From contig CANMSH010000002.1 of the NCBI GenBank assembly GCA_947500525.1, forward strand, positions 372,001 to 436,000: DNA of 64,000 bases. Direction: 5' to 3'. This DNA comes from an uncultured Flavobacteriaceae bacterium. Its GTDB lineage: Bacteria; Bacteroidota; Bacteroidia; Flavobacteriales; Flavobacteriaceae. Under the pieces are notes generated by a model. That model was not told the DNA's origin, searched no databases, and saw only the letters and a program-made list of their open reading frames with translations. Both the position numbers and the translations under genes were made by a program. This document shows positions 1 through 11,102 of this stretch, one piece after another (within the stretch, counting starts at the first letter, position 1; the number at the start of each line of letters is the position of its first letter).

Positions 1-552
1 GAAGGCCCCACAAAAGAGTTTGTAGAAAGAGGCGGAGAGTTAGAAGGAATACAACTATGGTTGAATCTTCCTGCTAAATATAAAATGATGCCTGCCGCCT
101 ATCAACACGCTAAAAGTGAAGAAATACCAACAGTTAAAAATAATGATAACAGTTTTACTCTAAAAATTATCGCAGGAGAACAAAAAAATGTTAAAGGTAT
201 TATCAGAACGCAAACGGATGTGAATGTCTATACCCTAGAAACAGCGTCAAATGGCCAAATGGATATAGTGATTCCAATGTTGCATGAATCATTAGTATAT
301 ATGCTGGATGGGGAAGTCTTAATTAATGAAGAAGCCTTATTAAAAAAAGGTGCTGCGCAGATGATCACATTTAATAAGGATGGAAATGTAATTAGTGTGA
401 AGGCAACTAAAAAGAGTAGTTTATTGATTCTTTCAGGAGAACCTATCAACGAAAAGGTAGCACAATATGGCCCTTATGTAATGAATACTCAAACCGAAAT
501 TATGGAAGCAATGCGAGACTTTCAAAAAGGAAAAATGGGATACTTATATTAA
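1..552 (+). CDS. Pirin family protein, 5'-truncated by window edge
   Basis: The reading frame is open from base 1, so only the last 183 codons are visible. The visible start contains the pirin hallmark IQLWLNLPAKYKMMP, followed by a C-terminal cupin half (Pirin_C) with a GEVLINEEALLKKGAAQM strand segment and the GEPINEKVAQYGPYVMNT stretch typical of pirin ends. Pirins are Fe-binding bicupin proteins; some are quercetin dioxygenases and others are redox or transcription cofactors, so the exact role is open. The metal-binding His/Glu cluster of the N-terminal cupin lies outside the window. No terminator hairpin is visible between it and the fadH operator 65 bases downstream. Confidence 0.9.
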   Translation, partial: EGPTKEFVERGGELEGIQLWLNLPAKYKMMPAAYQHAKSEEIPTVKNNDNSFTLKIIAGEQKNVKGIIRTQTDVNVYTLETASNGQMDIVIPMLHESLVYMLDGEVLINEEALLKKGAAQMITFNKDGNVISVKATKKSSLLILSGEPINEKVAQYGPYVMNTQTEIMEAMRDFQKGKMGYLY

Positions 553-582
553 TCCGTTCGGTTGCGGCGTGTAGACTAGTAG

Positions 583-2682
<2,100 letters not shown>

Positions 2683-2685
2683 TAT

Positions 2686-3162
2686 ATGAAACCAGAAATT
2701 GTAAAGATAGAAAAGAAACGCATGCTCGGAATGCGGATGGAAATGTCATTAATTGATAACAGAACTGGTGAATTATTTCAACAATTCATGCCGAGAAAAA
2801 AAGAAATTAAAAATGTAATTTCTAGTGGTGTATATGCATTGCAGCAATATGAATTTAATTCTTTTACACCCAATACTATTTTTGAAAAATGGGCATGTGT
2901 AGAAATTGAAAATAATCAGAAAGTTCTTGACGGCATGGAGACGTTTGTATTACCAACCGGACTTTATGCTGTTTTTGTTCATAAAGGAACTGTACAAGAT
3001 TTCGTAAAGGCGATGGGGTATATTACGCAGCAATGGGTTCCCAATTCTATATATAAAATTGACAACAATCGACCTCATTTTGAATACTTAGACCATACAT
3101 ATTTAGGCCCAAATAACCCTTTATCGGAGGAGGAAATTTGGATACCTATCAAAGAAAAGTAG
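2686..3162 (+). CDS. GyrI-like / effector-binding domain protein
   Basis: The 158-residue protein has the SHS2-type fold signature of GyrI/AraC effector-binding domains: two repeated strand-helix units, with the motif ...FEKWACVEIEN... and a second unit ...PTGLYAVFVHKG... These domains bind small hydrophobic or cationic ligands. No DNA-binding domain is present, so it is a stand-alone ligand-binding protein. Its start lies 3 bases after fadH, which suggests co-expression and a possible role in sensing or buffering a lipid-derived ligand. That functional link is inference. Confidence 0.75.
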   Translation: MKPEIVKIEKKRMLGMRMEMSLIDNRTGELFQQFMPRKKEIKNVISSGVYALQQYEFNSFTPNTIFEKWACVEIENNQKVLDGMETFVLPTGLYAVFVHKGTVQDFVKAMGYITQQWVPNSIYKIDNNRPHFEYLDHTYLGPNNPLSEEEIWIPIKEK

Positions 3163-3231
3163 TACTGCTCTAAGTTCAGAAAAATTAACAATCACGAGCA
3201 TATTTATTTAGTATCTTTATTGCAAAAATAT

Positions 3232-3915
3232 ATGATGCGACATTTTCTACAAATTATTGCCATCTGCACTATTTTAATTAGCTGTAAATCAGAGTCTAAA
3301 AAAACTGAAGACACAAGTACTGAAACCAAAGAGTTGACCATAGCAGAAAAAATTGCTGAAGCTCATGGTATCGATAACTGGAAAAATGTCAACCAATTAG
3401 ATTTTGTATTCAATGTAGACAGAGGTGATTCTCATTTTGAACGTTCTTGGCAATGGGAGCCCCAAAAAAATAACATTGCAATGCTATCTAAAAATGATAC
3501 TATTAGATATAATCGTATGGAAATGGACAGCACTCAAATTAAGATAGATGGTGGGTTCATTAATGATAAGTTTTGGATACTAACGCATTTCAATTTGGTA
3601 TGGGATGAAGGAATTGAGATATCTGAACCAATAAAAGAAATAGCACCAATTAGCAAAATTGAGTTGAACAAAATATCTCTCACGTATGTTGGTGATGGTG
3701 GTTATTCTCCTGGAGATGCTTATGATTTATATTACGGGGAAGATTATTTAATTAAAGAATGGGTTTTTCGAAAAAGTAATTCAGAAGAACCGTCATTAAC
3801 CACTACATATGAAGGGTACAAAGATTTTGGTGGACTTAAAATTGCAACAATTCGTTACATCGAAGATAAAAGTTCAAAGTTTTATTTTACGGGAATTAAA
3901 GTATCATTAAAATAG
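3232..3915 (+). CDS. Lipoprotein of unknown function, DUF6503-like
   Basis: The N-terminus MMRHFLQIIAICTILISC is a lipoprotein signal with a lipobox LISC, followed by a charged linker (KSESKKTEDT). The mature part begins with an EAHG...W...L...F pattern and has SPGDAYDLYY later. Both patterns recur in the lipoprotein at 28059-28844, so the two appear to be distant paralogues of a Bacteroidota-specific beta-rich family, possibly DUF6503. The function is unknown. A TTG at 3220 also opens the frame, but ATG 3232 (or 3235) gives a clean signal peptide. A promoter-like TATCTTTA lies just upstream. Confidence 0.65.
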   Translation: MMRHFLQIIAICTILISCKSESKKTEDTSTETKELTIAEKIAEAHGIDNWKNVNQLDFVFNVDRGDSHFERSWQWEPQKNNIAMLSKNDTIRYNRMEMDSTQIKIDGGFINDKFWILTHFNLVWDEGIEISEPIKEIAPISKIELNKISLTYVGDGGYSPGDAYDLYYGEDYLIKEWVFRKSNSEEPSLTTTYEGYKDFGGLKIATIRYIEDKSSKFYFTGIKVSLK

Positions 3916-3948
3916 TCAATTGTATTAAAAATGTCAAAATGAGTATAA

Positions 3949-3982
3949 TTTGTGCATAAAATGAATTAAAATGCGATATTTG
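3949..3982 (+). promoter_or_regulatory. Probable promoter of the CAL67264-type gene
   Basis: TTTG (3949-3952) and GATATTTG (3975-3982) are separated by 22 bases and resemble the -33/-7 boxes. The -7 box differs from TAnnTTTG at its first base. The predicted start would be around 3986, giving a leader of about 20 bases. Confidence 0.45.
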
Positions 3983-4005
3983 CGCACTAACCAAATTTAT
4001 GAGAT

Positions 4006-4188
4006 ATGTCAATGAACAAAAATACCGTACTCGGATACGCAACCTTAATTATGGTAATTATGGGAGTCATTCTAATTGGTCTTGGGGCCTTTAGATATGA
4101 CGATGTTGCCGGATGGGGCTTTGCTACCGTAGGTATTGGCTTTTTCGCAATTGCATGGGTTTTTAATGCCTTGAAAGGAAGAGTTTAA
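4006..4188 (+). CDS. CAL67264 family small membrane protein
   Basis: The 60-residue protein contains two hydrophobic helices (about 9-27 and 36-54) joined by the short polar turn FRYDDVAGW, and ends in a basic tail (KGRV). It matches the conserved flavobacterial family known as CAL67264 membrane protein; no function is established. The small size, its own promoter-like element and the separate ettA leader downstream suggest an independently transcribed gene. Confidence 0.75.
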   Translation: MSMNKNTVLGYATLIMVIMGVILIGLGAFRYDDVAGWGFATVGIGFFAIAWVFNALKGRV

Positions 4189-4250
4189 TTTTTTTAACCA
4201 CGTATTAAACCTAGATCAACAACTAATTACTAACAACTAACTACTATTTC

Positions 4251-5942
4251 ATGTCTGACGATAAGAAGGTCATCTTTTCGATGAATAAGGTTTCTAAAAC
4301 CTATCAAAGTACAAATAAGCAAGTTTTAAAGGATATTTACCTAAGCTTTTTTTATGGAGCAAAAATTGGGATTTTAGGTCTTAATGGATCCGGAAAATCT
4401 ACCCTATTAAAAATAATAGCAGGTACTGAGAAAAATTACCAAGGTGATGTTGTTTTCTCTCCAGGATATAAAGTAGGATACTTAGAGCAAGAACCGCAGT
4501 TAGACGAATCTAAAACAGTTATAGATATTGTAAAAGAGGGTGTTGCAGATACGGTTGCCATTCTGGATGAATATAATAAAATCAATGATATGTTTGGGCT
4601 CGAAGAAGTTTATTCGAATCCAGATAAGATGGATAAATTAATGGCGCAACAAGCAGAACTTCAAGATAAAATTGATGCCGCCAATGCTTGGGAACTCGAT
4701 ACGAAGTTAGAAATCGCAATGGACGCTTTACGAACACCAGAACCTGATAAATCAATTTCGGTACTATCAGGAGGTGAACGACGACGTGTTGCACTTTGTA
4801 GATTGTTATTACAAGAACCAGAAATTTTACTTTTGGATGAACCTACAAACCATTTAGATGCTGAATCTGTGCATTGGCTCGAGCATCACTTGGCTCAATA
4901 TAAAGGTACTGTAATTGCCGTAACACATGATCGCTATTTCTTAGATAATGTAGCTGGTTGGATTTTAGAATTGGATAGAGGAGAGGGTATTCCTTGGAAA
5001 GGAAACTATTCTTCATGGTTAGATCAAAAATCAAAAAGGTTAGAACAAGAAAGTAAAACTGCTTCAAAAAGACAAAAAACTTTAGAACGAGAGTTAGAAT
5101 GGGTTCGTCAAGGAGCCAAAGGAAGACAAACAAAGCAGAAAGCTCGTTTAAAGAATTATGATAAGTTATTGAGTCAGGATCAAAAACAATTAGATGAAAA
5201 ATTAGAGATTTATATTCCAAACGGACCACGTTTAGGAACTAATGTAATCGCTGCGCAAGGCGTTTCGAAGGCTTTTGGAGATAAATTGTTATATGAAAAT
5301 TTAGAATTTAATCTTCCACAAGCCGGAATTGTTGGTATTATTGGTCCAAACGGAGCAGGGAAAACAACGATTTTCAAAATGATTATGGGTGAAGAATCTC
5401 CTGACAAAGGAGAGTTCAACGTAGGAGAAACTGCAAAAATCGCTTATGTGGATCAAAGTCACTCTAATATAGATCCTGAAAAAAGTATCTGGCAAAACTT
5501 TAGCGATGAGCAAGAATTAATTATGATGGGTGGGAAGCAAGTAAACTCGAGGGCGTACTTAAGCAGATTTAATTTCTCTGGTAGTGAACAGAATAAAAAA
5601 GTTTCTACATTATCAGGAGGTGAACGCAATCGTTTACATTTAGCGATTACATTAAAAGAAGAAGGTAATGTATTACTTTTAGATGAGCCTACTAATGACT
5701 TAGATGTGAATACATTAAGGGCTCTTGAGGAAGGTCTTGAAAATTTCGCTGGTTGTGCCGTTGTAATTAGCCATGATCGTTGGTTTTTAGATCGTATTTG
5801 TACTCACATCTTAGCTTTTGAAGGCGATAGTCAGGTGTATTTCTTTGAAGGTTCTTTTAGTGATTATGAAGAAAATAAGAAGAAACGCTTAGGAGGTGAT
5901 TTAATGCCGAAGCGCATAAAATACAAGAAACTTATTCGATAG
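4251..5942 (+). CDS. ettA: Energy-dependent translational throttle protein EttA
   Basis: This ABC-F ATPase of 563 residues has two nucleotide-binding domains. The first carries Walker A GLNGSGKST and signature LSGGERRRVAL; the second carries GPNGAGKTT and LSGGERNRLHL. Each has a LLLDEPTN Walker B. The linker between them is rich in charged residues (around 255-310), as in the P-site tRNA-interaction motif of ABC-F proteins. It has no membrane segments. EttA binds the ribosomal E site and gates entry into elongation according to ATP/ADP level. Length and linker fit EttA rather than Uup or antibiotic-resistance ABC-Fs. Confidence 0.93.
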   Translation: MSDDKKVIFSMNKVSKTYQSTNKQVLKDIYLSFFYGAKIGILGLNGSGKSTLLKIIAGTEKNYQGDVVFSPGYKVGYLEQEPQLDESKTVIDIVKEGVADTVAILDEYNKINDMFGLEEVYSNPDKMDKLMAQQAELQDKIDAANAWELDTKLEIAMDALRTPEPDKSISVLSGGERRRVALCRLLLQEPEILLLDEPTNHLDAESVHWLEHHLAQYKGTVIAVTHDRYFLDNVAGWILELDRGEGIPWKGNYSSWLDQKSKRLEQESKTASKRQKTLERELEWVRQGAKGRQTKQKARLKNYDKLLSQDQKQLDEKLEIYIPNGPRLGTNVIAAQGVSKAFGDKLLYENLEFNLPQAGIVGIIGPNGAGKTTIFKMIMGEESPDKGEFNVGETAKIAYVDQSHSNIDPEKSIWQNFSDEQELIMMGGKQVNSRAYLSRFNFSGSEQNKKVSTLSGGERNRLHLAITLKEEGNVLLLDEPTNDLDVNTLRALEEGLENFAGCAVVISHDRWFLDRICTHILAFEGDSQVYFFEGSFSDYEENKKKRLGGDLMPKRIKYKKLIR

Positions 5943-5957
5943 GTATCATTCCACACT

Positions 5958-6368
5958 TTATTTGATTACTTCGCTAATTTGTAAAGTTGGTTGAATATTG
6001 GTATAGTTAGGAATATCATTTACGATTTCTTTCGCATTTGGACCAAAAGAGTTTTGGTACGCTGATAGTTTTTCAAAGTATAAATATCCAATTGCCTGAT
6101 ATGGAACAGGGTCATTTGGAGTACGACCTGAGAGGCCTTTATCAATTGCATATAGTTTTAGTGAATCTCCTAACAGCTTAGCTACCATAGGCATGTGTTT
6201 GTTCGTGTAATAATCCATATCAAAAGTTTTCCCTTCACTATTGGGATAAAGAATGGTAACCTTGATCATTCCATCTTTTATTTTAGGAGAATTATCGATT
6301 GACCCTCCAGTGCACCCGACAAGAAGGATAACGATGAAAAATACTACGGCATAAGTTATTGATTTCAT
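5958..6368 (-). CDS. EthD domain lipoprotein
   Basis: From the ATG at 6368 the protein starts MKSITYAVVFFIVILLVGC, a lipoprotein signal with lipobox LVGC. An upstream in-frame ATG at 6419 would add 17 residues that spoil the signal. The mature domain contains VTILYPNSEGKTFDMDYY and HMPMVAKLLG, the dimeric ferredoxin-like EthD signature. EthD proteins are linked to ether degradation in actinobacteria, but lipidated forms in Bacteroidota have no known reaction. The gene converges on ettA with a 15-base gap. Confidence 0.75.
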   Translation of the reverse strand: MKSITYAVVFFIVILLVGCTGGSIDNSPKIKDGMIKVTILYPNSEGKTFDMDYYTNKHMPMVAKLLGDSLKLYAIDKGLSGRTPNDPVPYQAIGYLYFEKLSAYQNSFGPNAKEIVNDIPNYTNIQPTLQISEVIK

Positions 6369-6487
6369 AGTAATAAATTTATGAGATTTGATCAAAGTTA
6401 CTATTTTTATAATTGTCAAACATAAAGAAAGACATTGCTAGAAATTATTAGTATTTCAATGTAACTTTTACAATTGACTATAATTTT

Positions 6488-7159
6488 ATGATGAATAGAA
6501 AATCAAATAAAAAGAAAACACCATGGCCTACAAAAGATGCAATGATACAGATCTATGAAAAAAATCTTTGGGGAAGAGGCCCTTCAGAGTTTTACTCGGG
6601 TGATGGTTCCCATATCAGTGAAATAGTTGATCCTTATATAGCGGCAGTTACCTCATTTTTAAGTTCTTTTGAAGAGCCCATAGTCGTATGCGATCTAGGT
6701 TGTGGAGATTTTAACTTGGGTAACCAGCTCGTGGAATATACAAAAGAGTATAAGGCGATTGATATTGTCCCTTCACTTGTTTCTTATAATAAAAAAAAAT
6801 ATGGCAAGAATAATTTAGAATTTCACTGTTTGGACATTGCAACAGACGATTTACCATCTGGTGACTGTGCAATTGTAAGACAAGTATTACAACATTTATC
6901 AAACAAAGAAGTGCAAAAAGTTCTAGATAAATTAGTGCGATTTAAATACATTCTTTTGACAGAACATCTGCCAATAGGGAAGTTTAAACCTAACGTAGAC
7001 ATTATTTCTGGTCAAGGTGTTAGAATTAAAAAACAAAGTGGTTTAAACATCCTTTCGACTCCGTTCAACTTTAAAGTTCAAGAAGAAAATCAGTTGTTAG
7101 CGACCACTATAAATAAGGGCAGAGAAGTGATTGTTACGACTTGTTATAGAGTCTTTTAG
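6488..7159 (+). CDS. Class I SAM-dependent methyltransferase
   Basis: The 223-residue protein shows the Rossmann methyltransferase core: motif I VVCDLGCGDFNLG (about 66-78), an acidic end of strand beta2 (YKAIDIVPS), and a later CAIVRQVLQHLSN segment matching motif IV. The substrate cannot be inferred. The N-terminus is basic (MMNRKSNKKKTPWPTK). The gene stands alone between convergent or divergent neighbours. Confidence 0.75.
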   Translation: MMNRKSNKKKTPWPTKDAMIQIYEKNLWGRGPSEFYSGDGSHISEIVDPYIAAVTSFLSSFEEPIVVCDLGCGDFNLGNQLVEYTKEYKAIDIVPSLVSYNKKKYGKNNLEFHCLDIATDDLPSGDCAIVRQVLQHLSNKEVQKVLDKLVRFKYILLTEHLPIGKFKPNVDIISGQGVRIKKQSGLNILSTPFNFKVQEENQLLATTINKGREVIVTTCYRVF

Positions 7160-7247
7160 TTCTATAAGTCCAAAACTGATTCCTTTTATTCCTTTTATTC
7201 TTTAGACCGAATACTATTACTCGAAAAAAAGAAAATGAACCAAAGTA

Positions 7248-8009
7248 TTACTTAAGGTACCAATCTCTTAATCGCACTTCAATAGTAGCATTTTTCGAAT
7301 TCACTAATTTTTTAAAGGCCTTAATGTCACTTACGTCTGGTTTGCCTCTATAATGATACGGATAGACAATTTTAGGTTTAAAGTCTAAAACGGCACTAGC
7401 AGCTTGTTTTATATCCATTGTATAAGGCAAATTCATACATACAAATGCAATATCAACGCCAATGAGTTTTCTCATTTCTTCAATATCTTCGGTATCACCG
7501 CTAATGTAAATACCTTTACCTCCTAGATTCAAAAAATAACCATTTCCTCTACCTTTTGGGTGTCTAGAAGTTTCATCTTCTGGTAAATTATACATAGGTA
7601 ATGCATTGATAAACAAATCCTTTTGTGCATGTATACCACCATTTTTTATCACATTTAGTTGCTTTTCATATTTAGGCTTTAACTTTTTCGCAACAGCGGC
7701 TGGTACAATAAACGCAGCTTTTTTCGTATCCAATCCGTCCAAAGTAGCCATATTCAAATGATCTCCATGAATATCTGTAATTAAAATTACATCTGGAGCA
7801 GGAATTCCTTTAAACTTCTCAGCACCTCCGTAAGGATCTACATAAATTGTTTTGCCTTTCCATTGTAAAACCAATGTGCCATGGGTAATGGGTTGTATAG
7901 TGATATCGCCATCATTTGTCTTGATAACATCTGGCTCAGGGAGTTGTGCATAACTTAGCTGAGTAAGAATACAACAAGCAGCAAGAACTATGGAAAGTTT
8001 AAAATTCAT
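7248..8009 (-). CDS. Exported MBL-fold metal-dependent hydrolase
   Basis: A signal peptide (MNFKLSIVLAACCILTQLSYAQ) is followed by an MBL-fold domain. The metal motif reads TDIHGDHLN, so the first His of the usual HxHxDH is Asp. A later GDTED and YPYHYRG supply further ligands. It resembles the UPF0173/UlaG-like branch of small metallo-hydrolases. The substrate is unknown and the location is likely periplasmic. It follows the gene at 8015-8542 after 5 bases, implying a two-gene transcript. Confidence 0.82.
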   Translation of the reverse strand: MNFKLSIVLAACCILTQLSYAQLPEPDVIKTNDGDITIQPITHGTLVLQWKGKTIYVDPYGGAEKFKGIPAPDVILITDIHGDHLNMATLDGLDTKKAAFIVPAAVAKKLKPKYEKQLNVIKNGGIHAQKDLFINALPMYNLPEDETSRHPKGRGNGYFLNLGGKGIYISGDTEDIEEMRKLIGVDIAFVCMNLPYTMDIKQAASAVLDFKPKIVYPYHYRGKPDVSDIKAFKKLVNSKNATIEVRLRDWYLK

Positions 8010-8014
8010 AAGTT

Positions 8015-8542
8015 TTAAAATATAGAATGTACTTCTTCTTTAATAAAGGCCAAGGCAGTATTACTTGGCGGTTCTTTAGCAGACCCCTCCTTAAGCATAT
8101 GTTCTTGTAATTCTCTTGCAGAATTAATTGAAGTGTCAGCAGCAGCGGCTCTAATTTGATGCATGGTGGTGTTTTTAGCTGCCAAAATAATGTTCCAACA
8201 TTCGCCAGTTAAATAAATTTGTTGCGCTAGGTTATGTTCAAATTCATTTTCAATTGCATTTATTAATTTTGTTTGATAGGCAATCTTATCATCTCCAGTA
8301 GGTTTTACTCGTACCAACAATTTGGCAGGAGATATGCGCTCTAAAAACAAGGCCATTCTTTCATAAGCCTGCAAACGCAAAGGCAGTGATGTACTTTGTT
8401 TCTCTTTACGAATTTCGAAATGACGTCTTTCTTCTTCATTTTTAACATGTTGTTTAAAGAAAAAATAGGCAATTCCTCCGGTAATTACGGCAGGAATAAC
8501 ATAACTTAAGAATACTAGAAAATTAGCTGAATCCATGTTCAT
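8015..8542 (-). CDS. Membrane-anchored protein of unknown function (possibly DUF7935)
   Basis: From ATG 8542 the protein begins MNMDSANFLVFLSYVIPAV with a single N-terminal transmembrane helix ending FFFKQ. A charged region EEERRHFEIRKEK follows, then a helical cytoplasmic domain with LRLQAYERMALFLERISP, a stretch conserved in many Bacteroidota. I know no function for it. An ATG at 8563 also opens the frame but gives a less natural N-terminus. Confidence 0.6.
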   Translation of the reverse strand: MNMDSANFLVFLSYVIPAVITGGIAYFFFKQHVKNEEERRHFEIRKEKQSTSLPLRLQAYERMALFLERISPAKLLVRVKPTGDDKIAYQTKLINAIENEFEHNLAQQIYLTGECWNIILAAKNTTMHQIRAAAADTSINSARELQEHMLKEGSAKEPPSNTALAFIKEEVHSIF

Positions 8543-8661
8543 ATTATAAAATTTATGTCTCAAAAATACATAAATTTATGATTGTTACGGAAGGTTTGTC
8601 AAAAACTAGTGAATCACCTTTGATTTACTTAAGAAATAGCTCATTTTGTCAATAACTTTTA

Positions 8662-8692
8662 TTGTGAATCAGTAGAGACAATTGTATTTTTG
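8662..8692 (+). promoter_or_regulatory. Promoter of pcrA/uvrD-like helicase
   Basis: TTG (8662-8664), 20 bases, then TATTTTTG (8685-8692): a full Bacteroidota-type promoter. The predicted start near 8697 leaves a leader of about 14 bases before the GTG at 8711. Confidence 0.7.
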
Positions 8693-8710
8693 ATCTTCTT
8701 ATTATAAATT

Positions 8711-11041
8711 GTGACTGAATATCTCCAGAATTTAAACGATGCCCAAAAAGAGGCAGTTTTGCATCAAGACGGACCTATGATTATTATTGCAGGTGCAGGC
8801 TCTGGTAAAACTCGTGTCCTAACATATCGCATAGCTCATTTAATGAATAAAGGTATCGATGCCTTTAGTATTCTTTCACTAACCTTTACGAATAAAGCCG
8901 CAAGGGAGATGAAGAATAGAATTGGGCAAATTGTAGGAGAAAGTGAGGCTAAAAACTTATGGATGGGTACATTTCACTCAGTTTTTGCTCGAATTCTTCG
9001 CTCTGAAGCCGACAAATTAGGATATCCTTCTAATTTCACAATCTATGACACTCAAGATTCTGTTCGACTTATAACTGCCATCATAAAAGAATTAGGTCTC
9101 GATAAAGAAAAATACAAACCAAAGCAAGTGTTAGGACGTATATCTCAATTTAAAAATAGCTTAATAACAGTAAAGGCATACTATCAAAATGCTGATTTGC
9201 AAGAAGCAGATGTTATGGCTAGTCGACCGAAAATTGGAGATATCTATCATCATTATGTAGAAAGATGCTTTAAAGCGGGTGCAATGGACTTTGATGACTT
9301 ACTCTTAAGAACCAATGAATTATTGACGCGTTTTCCCGATGTCTTAGCTAAATATCAACAACGATTTAAGTATATCCTTGTTGATGAGTATCAAGATACA
9401 AATCACTCACAATATTTGATAGTAAGAGCCTTAGCCGATAGATTTCAAAATATTTGTGTTGTTGGTGATGATTCGCAAAGTATTTATGCATTTCGAGGAG
9501 CAAATATTCAGAATATTTTAAATTTTCAGCGGGATTATGATGACGTGAAAATATTTAAGCTTGAGCAAAATTATCGCTCAACAAGTAATATTGTAGACGC
9601 CGCGAATAGTGTTATCGAAAAGAATAAAACCAAATTGGATAAGGAAATTTGGACTTCTAATGAAAAAGGAGAGCTTGTTAAAGTGATGCGCACTATTTCT
9701 GATGGTGAAGAGGGGCGTTTTGTAGCAGATTCTATTTTCGAGAACAAACTGAATAAACAACTCAAAAACAGCGAATTTGCAATTCTATATAGAACGAATG
9801 CACAGTCTAGAGCTATTGAAGATGCCTTGCGAAAAAAAGACATTGCTTATCAAATTTACGGAGGTTTATCTTTTTATCAGCGAAAAGAAATAAAGGATGT
9901 GTTGTCATATTTGCGATTGCTAGTCAATCCAAGCGATGAAGAAGCCTTAAAACGTGTTATTAACTATCCAGCCAGAGGGATTGGTCAAACTACAGTCGAC
10001 AAGCTAGTTGTCGCTGCAAATCACTATAACAAATCTATTTTTGAGATTATTGAGAATATCCATAAAATTGATTTAAAGATTAATGGCGGCACGAAAAATA
10101 AGCTGAACGATTTTATGACAATGATCAAGAGCTTTCAAATCGAAGCCCGATCTAAGAACGCATTTGAAGTAACAGAGCATGTCATAAAAAAGACGCAGGT
10201 CATTAAAGATTTAGAACGCGATGCTACTCCTGAAGCGGTAAGTAAGGTTGAAAATGTTCAAGAATTGCTCAATGGCATCAAGGATTTTATAGTTGAACAG
10301 GAAGATAAGGAAGAAGATGCCTCTTTAGCCTTTTTTCTAGAAGATGTAGCGCTGGCAAGCGACTTAGATAAAGACAAAAAACAGGGACAAGATGCTGTTT
10401 CTCTTATGACGATACATTTGGCTAAAGGTTTAGAATTTCAATATGTATACATTGTAGGGTTAGAAGAAAATCTGTTCCCTTCCGCTATGAGTATGAATAC
10501 GAGGAGTGAACTTGAAGAGGAGAGACGTTTGTTCTATGTGGCACTAACTAGGGCTGAAAAACAAGCATATTTAAGCTATGCACAATCTAGATATCGATGG
10601 GGGAAATTAATTGACTGTGAACCAAGTAGGTTTCTAGAAGAAATTGATGAAAAGTTTATAGAAAACTTGGCTCCAAAGATGTCTCGACAAATGAACAAAT
10701 TTGTAGATGAGGATATATTTGGATCTGTCCCACAAGATAAAATTAGATTTAAAAAACCTATTGCCAGAACATTTCAACGTCCGAAAAAGGTTGAGAAAAA
10801 TCCTACTAAAACTGTCAAAATAACACCTCCTAAAAATCTCAAAAAAATTAGTAAGGTAACAACAAACCTGTTTGATAGTAAAATCATGGTTGGTAACATT
10901 GTTTCTCATGCTAAATTTGGTAAAGGTGAAGTGATAAGTTTAGAGGGTGCTGGGTCAAATAAAAAGGCCGAAATCAAATTTGAAAATGCAGGGAATAGAA
11001 AATTATTATTGCAATTTGCGAAACTTGAAATTTTAGGATAA
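8711..11041 (+). CDS. pcrA: UvrD/PcrA-type ATP-dependent DNA helicase
   Basis: This SF1A helicase of 776 residues has Walker A AGAGSGKT (about 27-34), TFTNKAAREM (Ia), VDEYQDTNH (II), VGDDSQSIYAFRG (III), QNYRST (IV) and VALTRAEKQAYLSYA (VI). A basic linker precedes a C-terminal Tudor-like segment (KIMVGNIVSHAKFGKGEVIS) as in PcrA, which contacts RNA polymerase in Bacillus. The role is in excision repair and clearing replication-transcription conflicts. It starts with GTG at 8711; no in-frame ATG lies before the conserved LNDAQKEAV motif. Confidence 0.93.
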   Translation: MTEYLQNLNDAQKEAVLHQDGPMIIIAGAGSGKTRVLTYRIAHLMNKGIDAFSILSLTFTNKAAREMKNRIGQIVGESEAKNLWMGTFHSVFARILRSEADKLGYPSNFTIYDTQDSVRLITAIIKELGLDKEKYKPKQVLGRISQFKNSLITVKAYYQNADLQEADVMASRPKIGDIYHHYVERCFKAGAMDFDDLLLRTNELLTRFPDVLAKYQQRFKYILVDEYQDTNHSQYLIVRALADRFQNICVVGDDSQSIYAFRGANIQNILNFQRDYDDVKIFKLEQNYRSTSNIVDAANSVIEKNKTKLDKEIWTSNEKGELVKVMRTISDGEEGRFVADSIFENKLNKQLKNSEFAILYRTNAQSRAIEDALRKKDIAYQIYGGLSFYQRKEIKDVLSYLRLLVNPSDEEALKRVINYPARGIGQTTVDKLVVAANHYNKSIFEIIENIHKIDLKINGGTKNKLNDFMTMIKSFQIEARSKNAFEVTEHVIKKTQVIKDLERDATPEAVSKVENVQELLNGIKDFIVEQEDKEEDASLAFFLEDVALASDLDKDKKQGQDAVSLMTIHLAKGLEFQYVYIVGLEENLFPSAMSMNTRSELEEERRLFYVALTRAEKQAYLSYAQSRYRWGKLIDCEPSRFLEEIDEKFIENLAPKMSRQMNKFVDEDIFGSVPQDKIRFKKPIARTFQRPKKVEKNPTKTVKITPPKNLKKISKVTTNLFDSKIMVGNIVSHAKFGKGEVISLEGAGSNKKAEIKFENAGNRKLLLQFAKLEILG

Positions 11042-11102
11042 AATGCAATTGATTTATAGAATTAATTGTTTATTTGTGTTTTAGAAATTAATATAGATTT
11101 AG

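Noticed and set aside
7182-7199. Direct repeat CCTTTTATT x2 between convergent genes
   Set aside because: Two short copies in low-complexity T-rich sequence; no hairpin or wider array.
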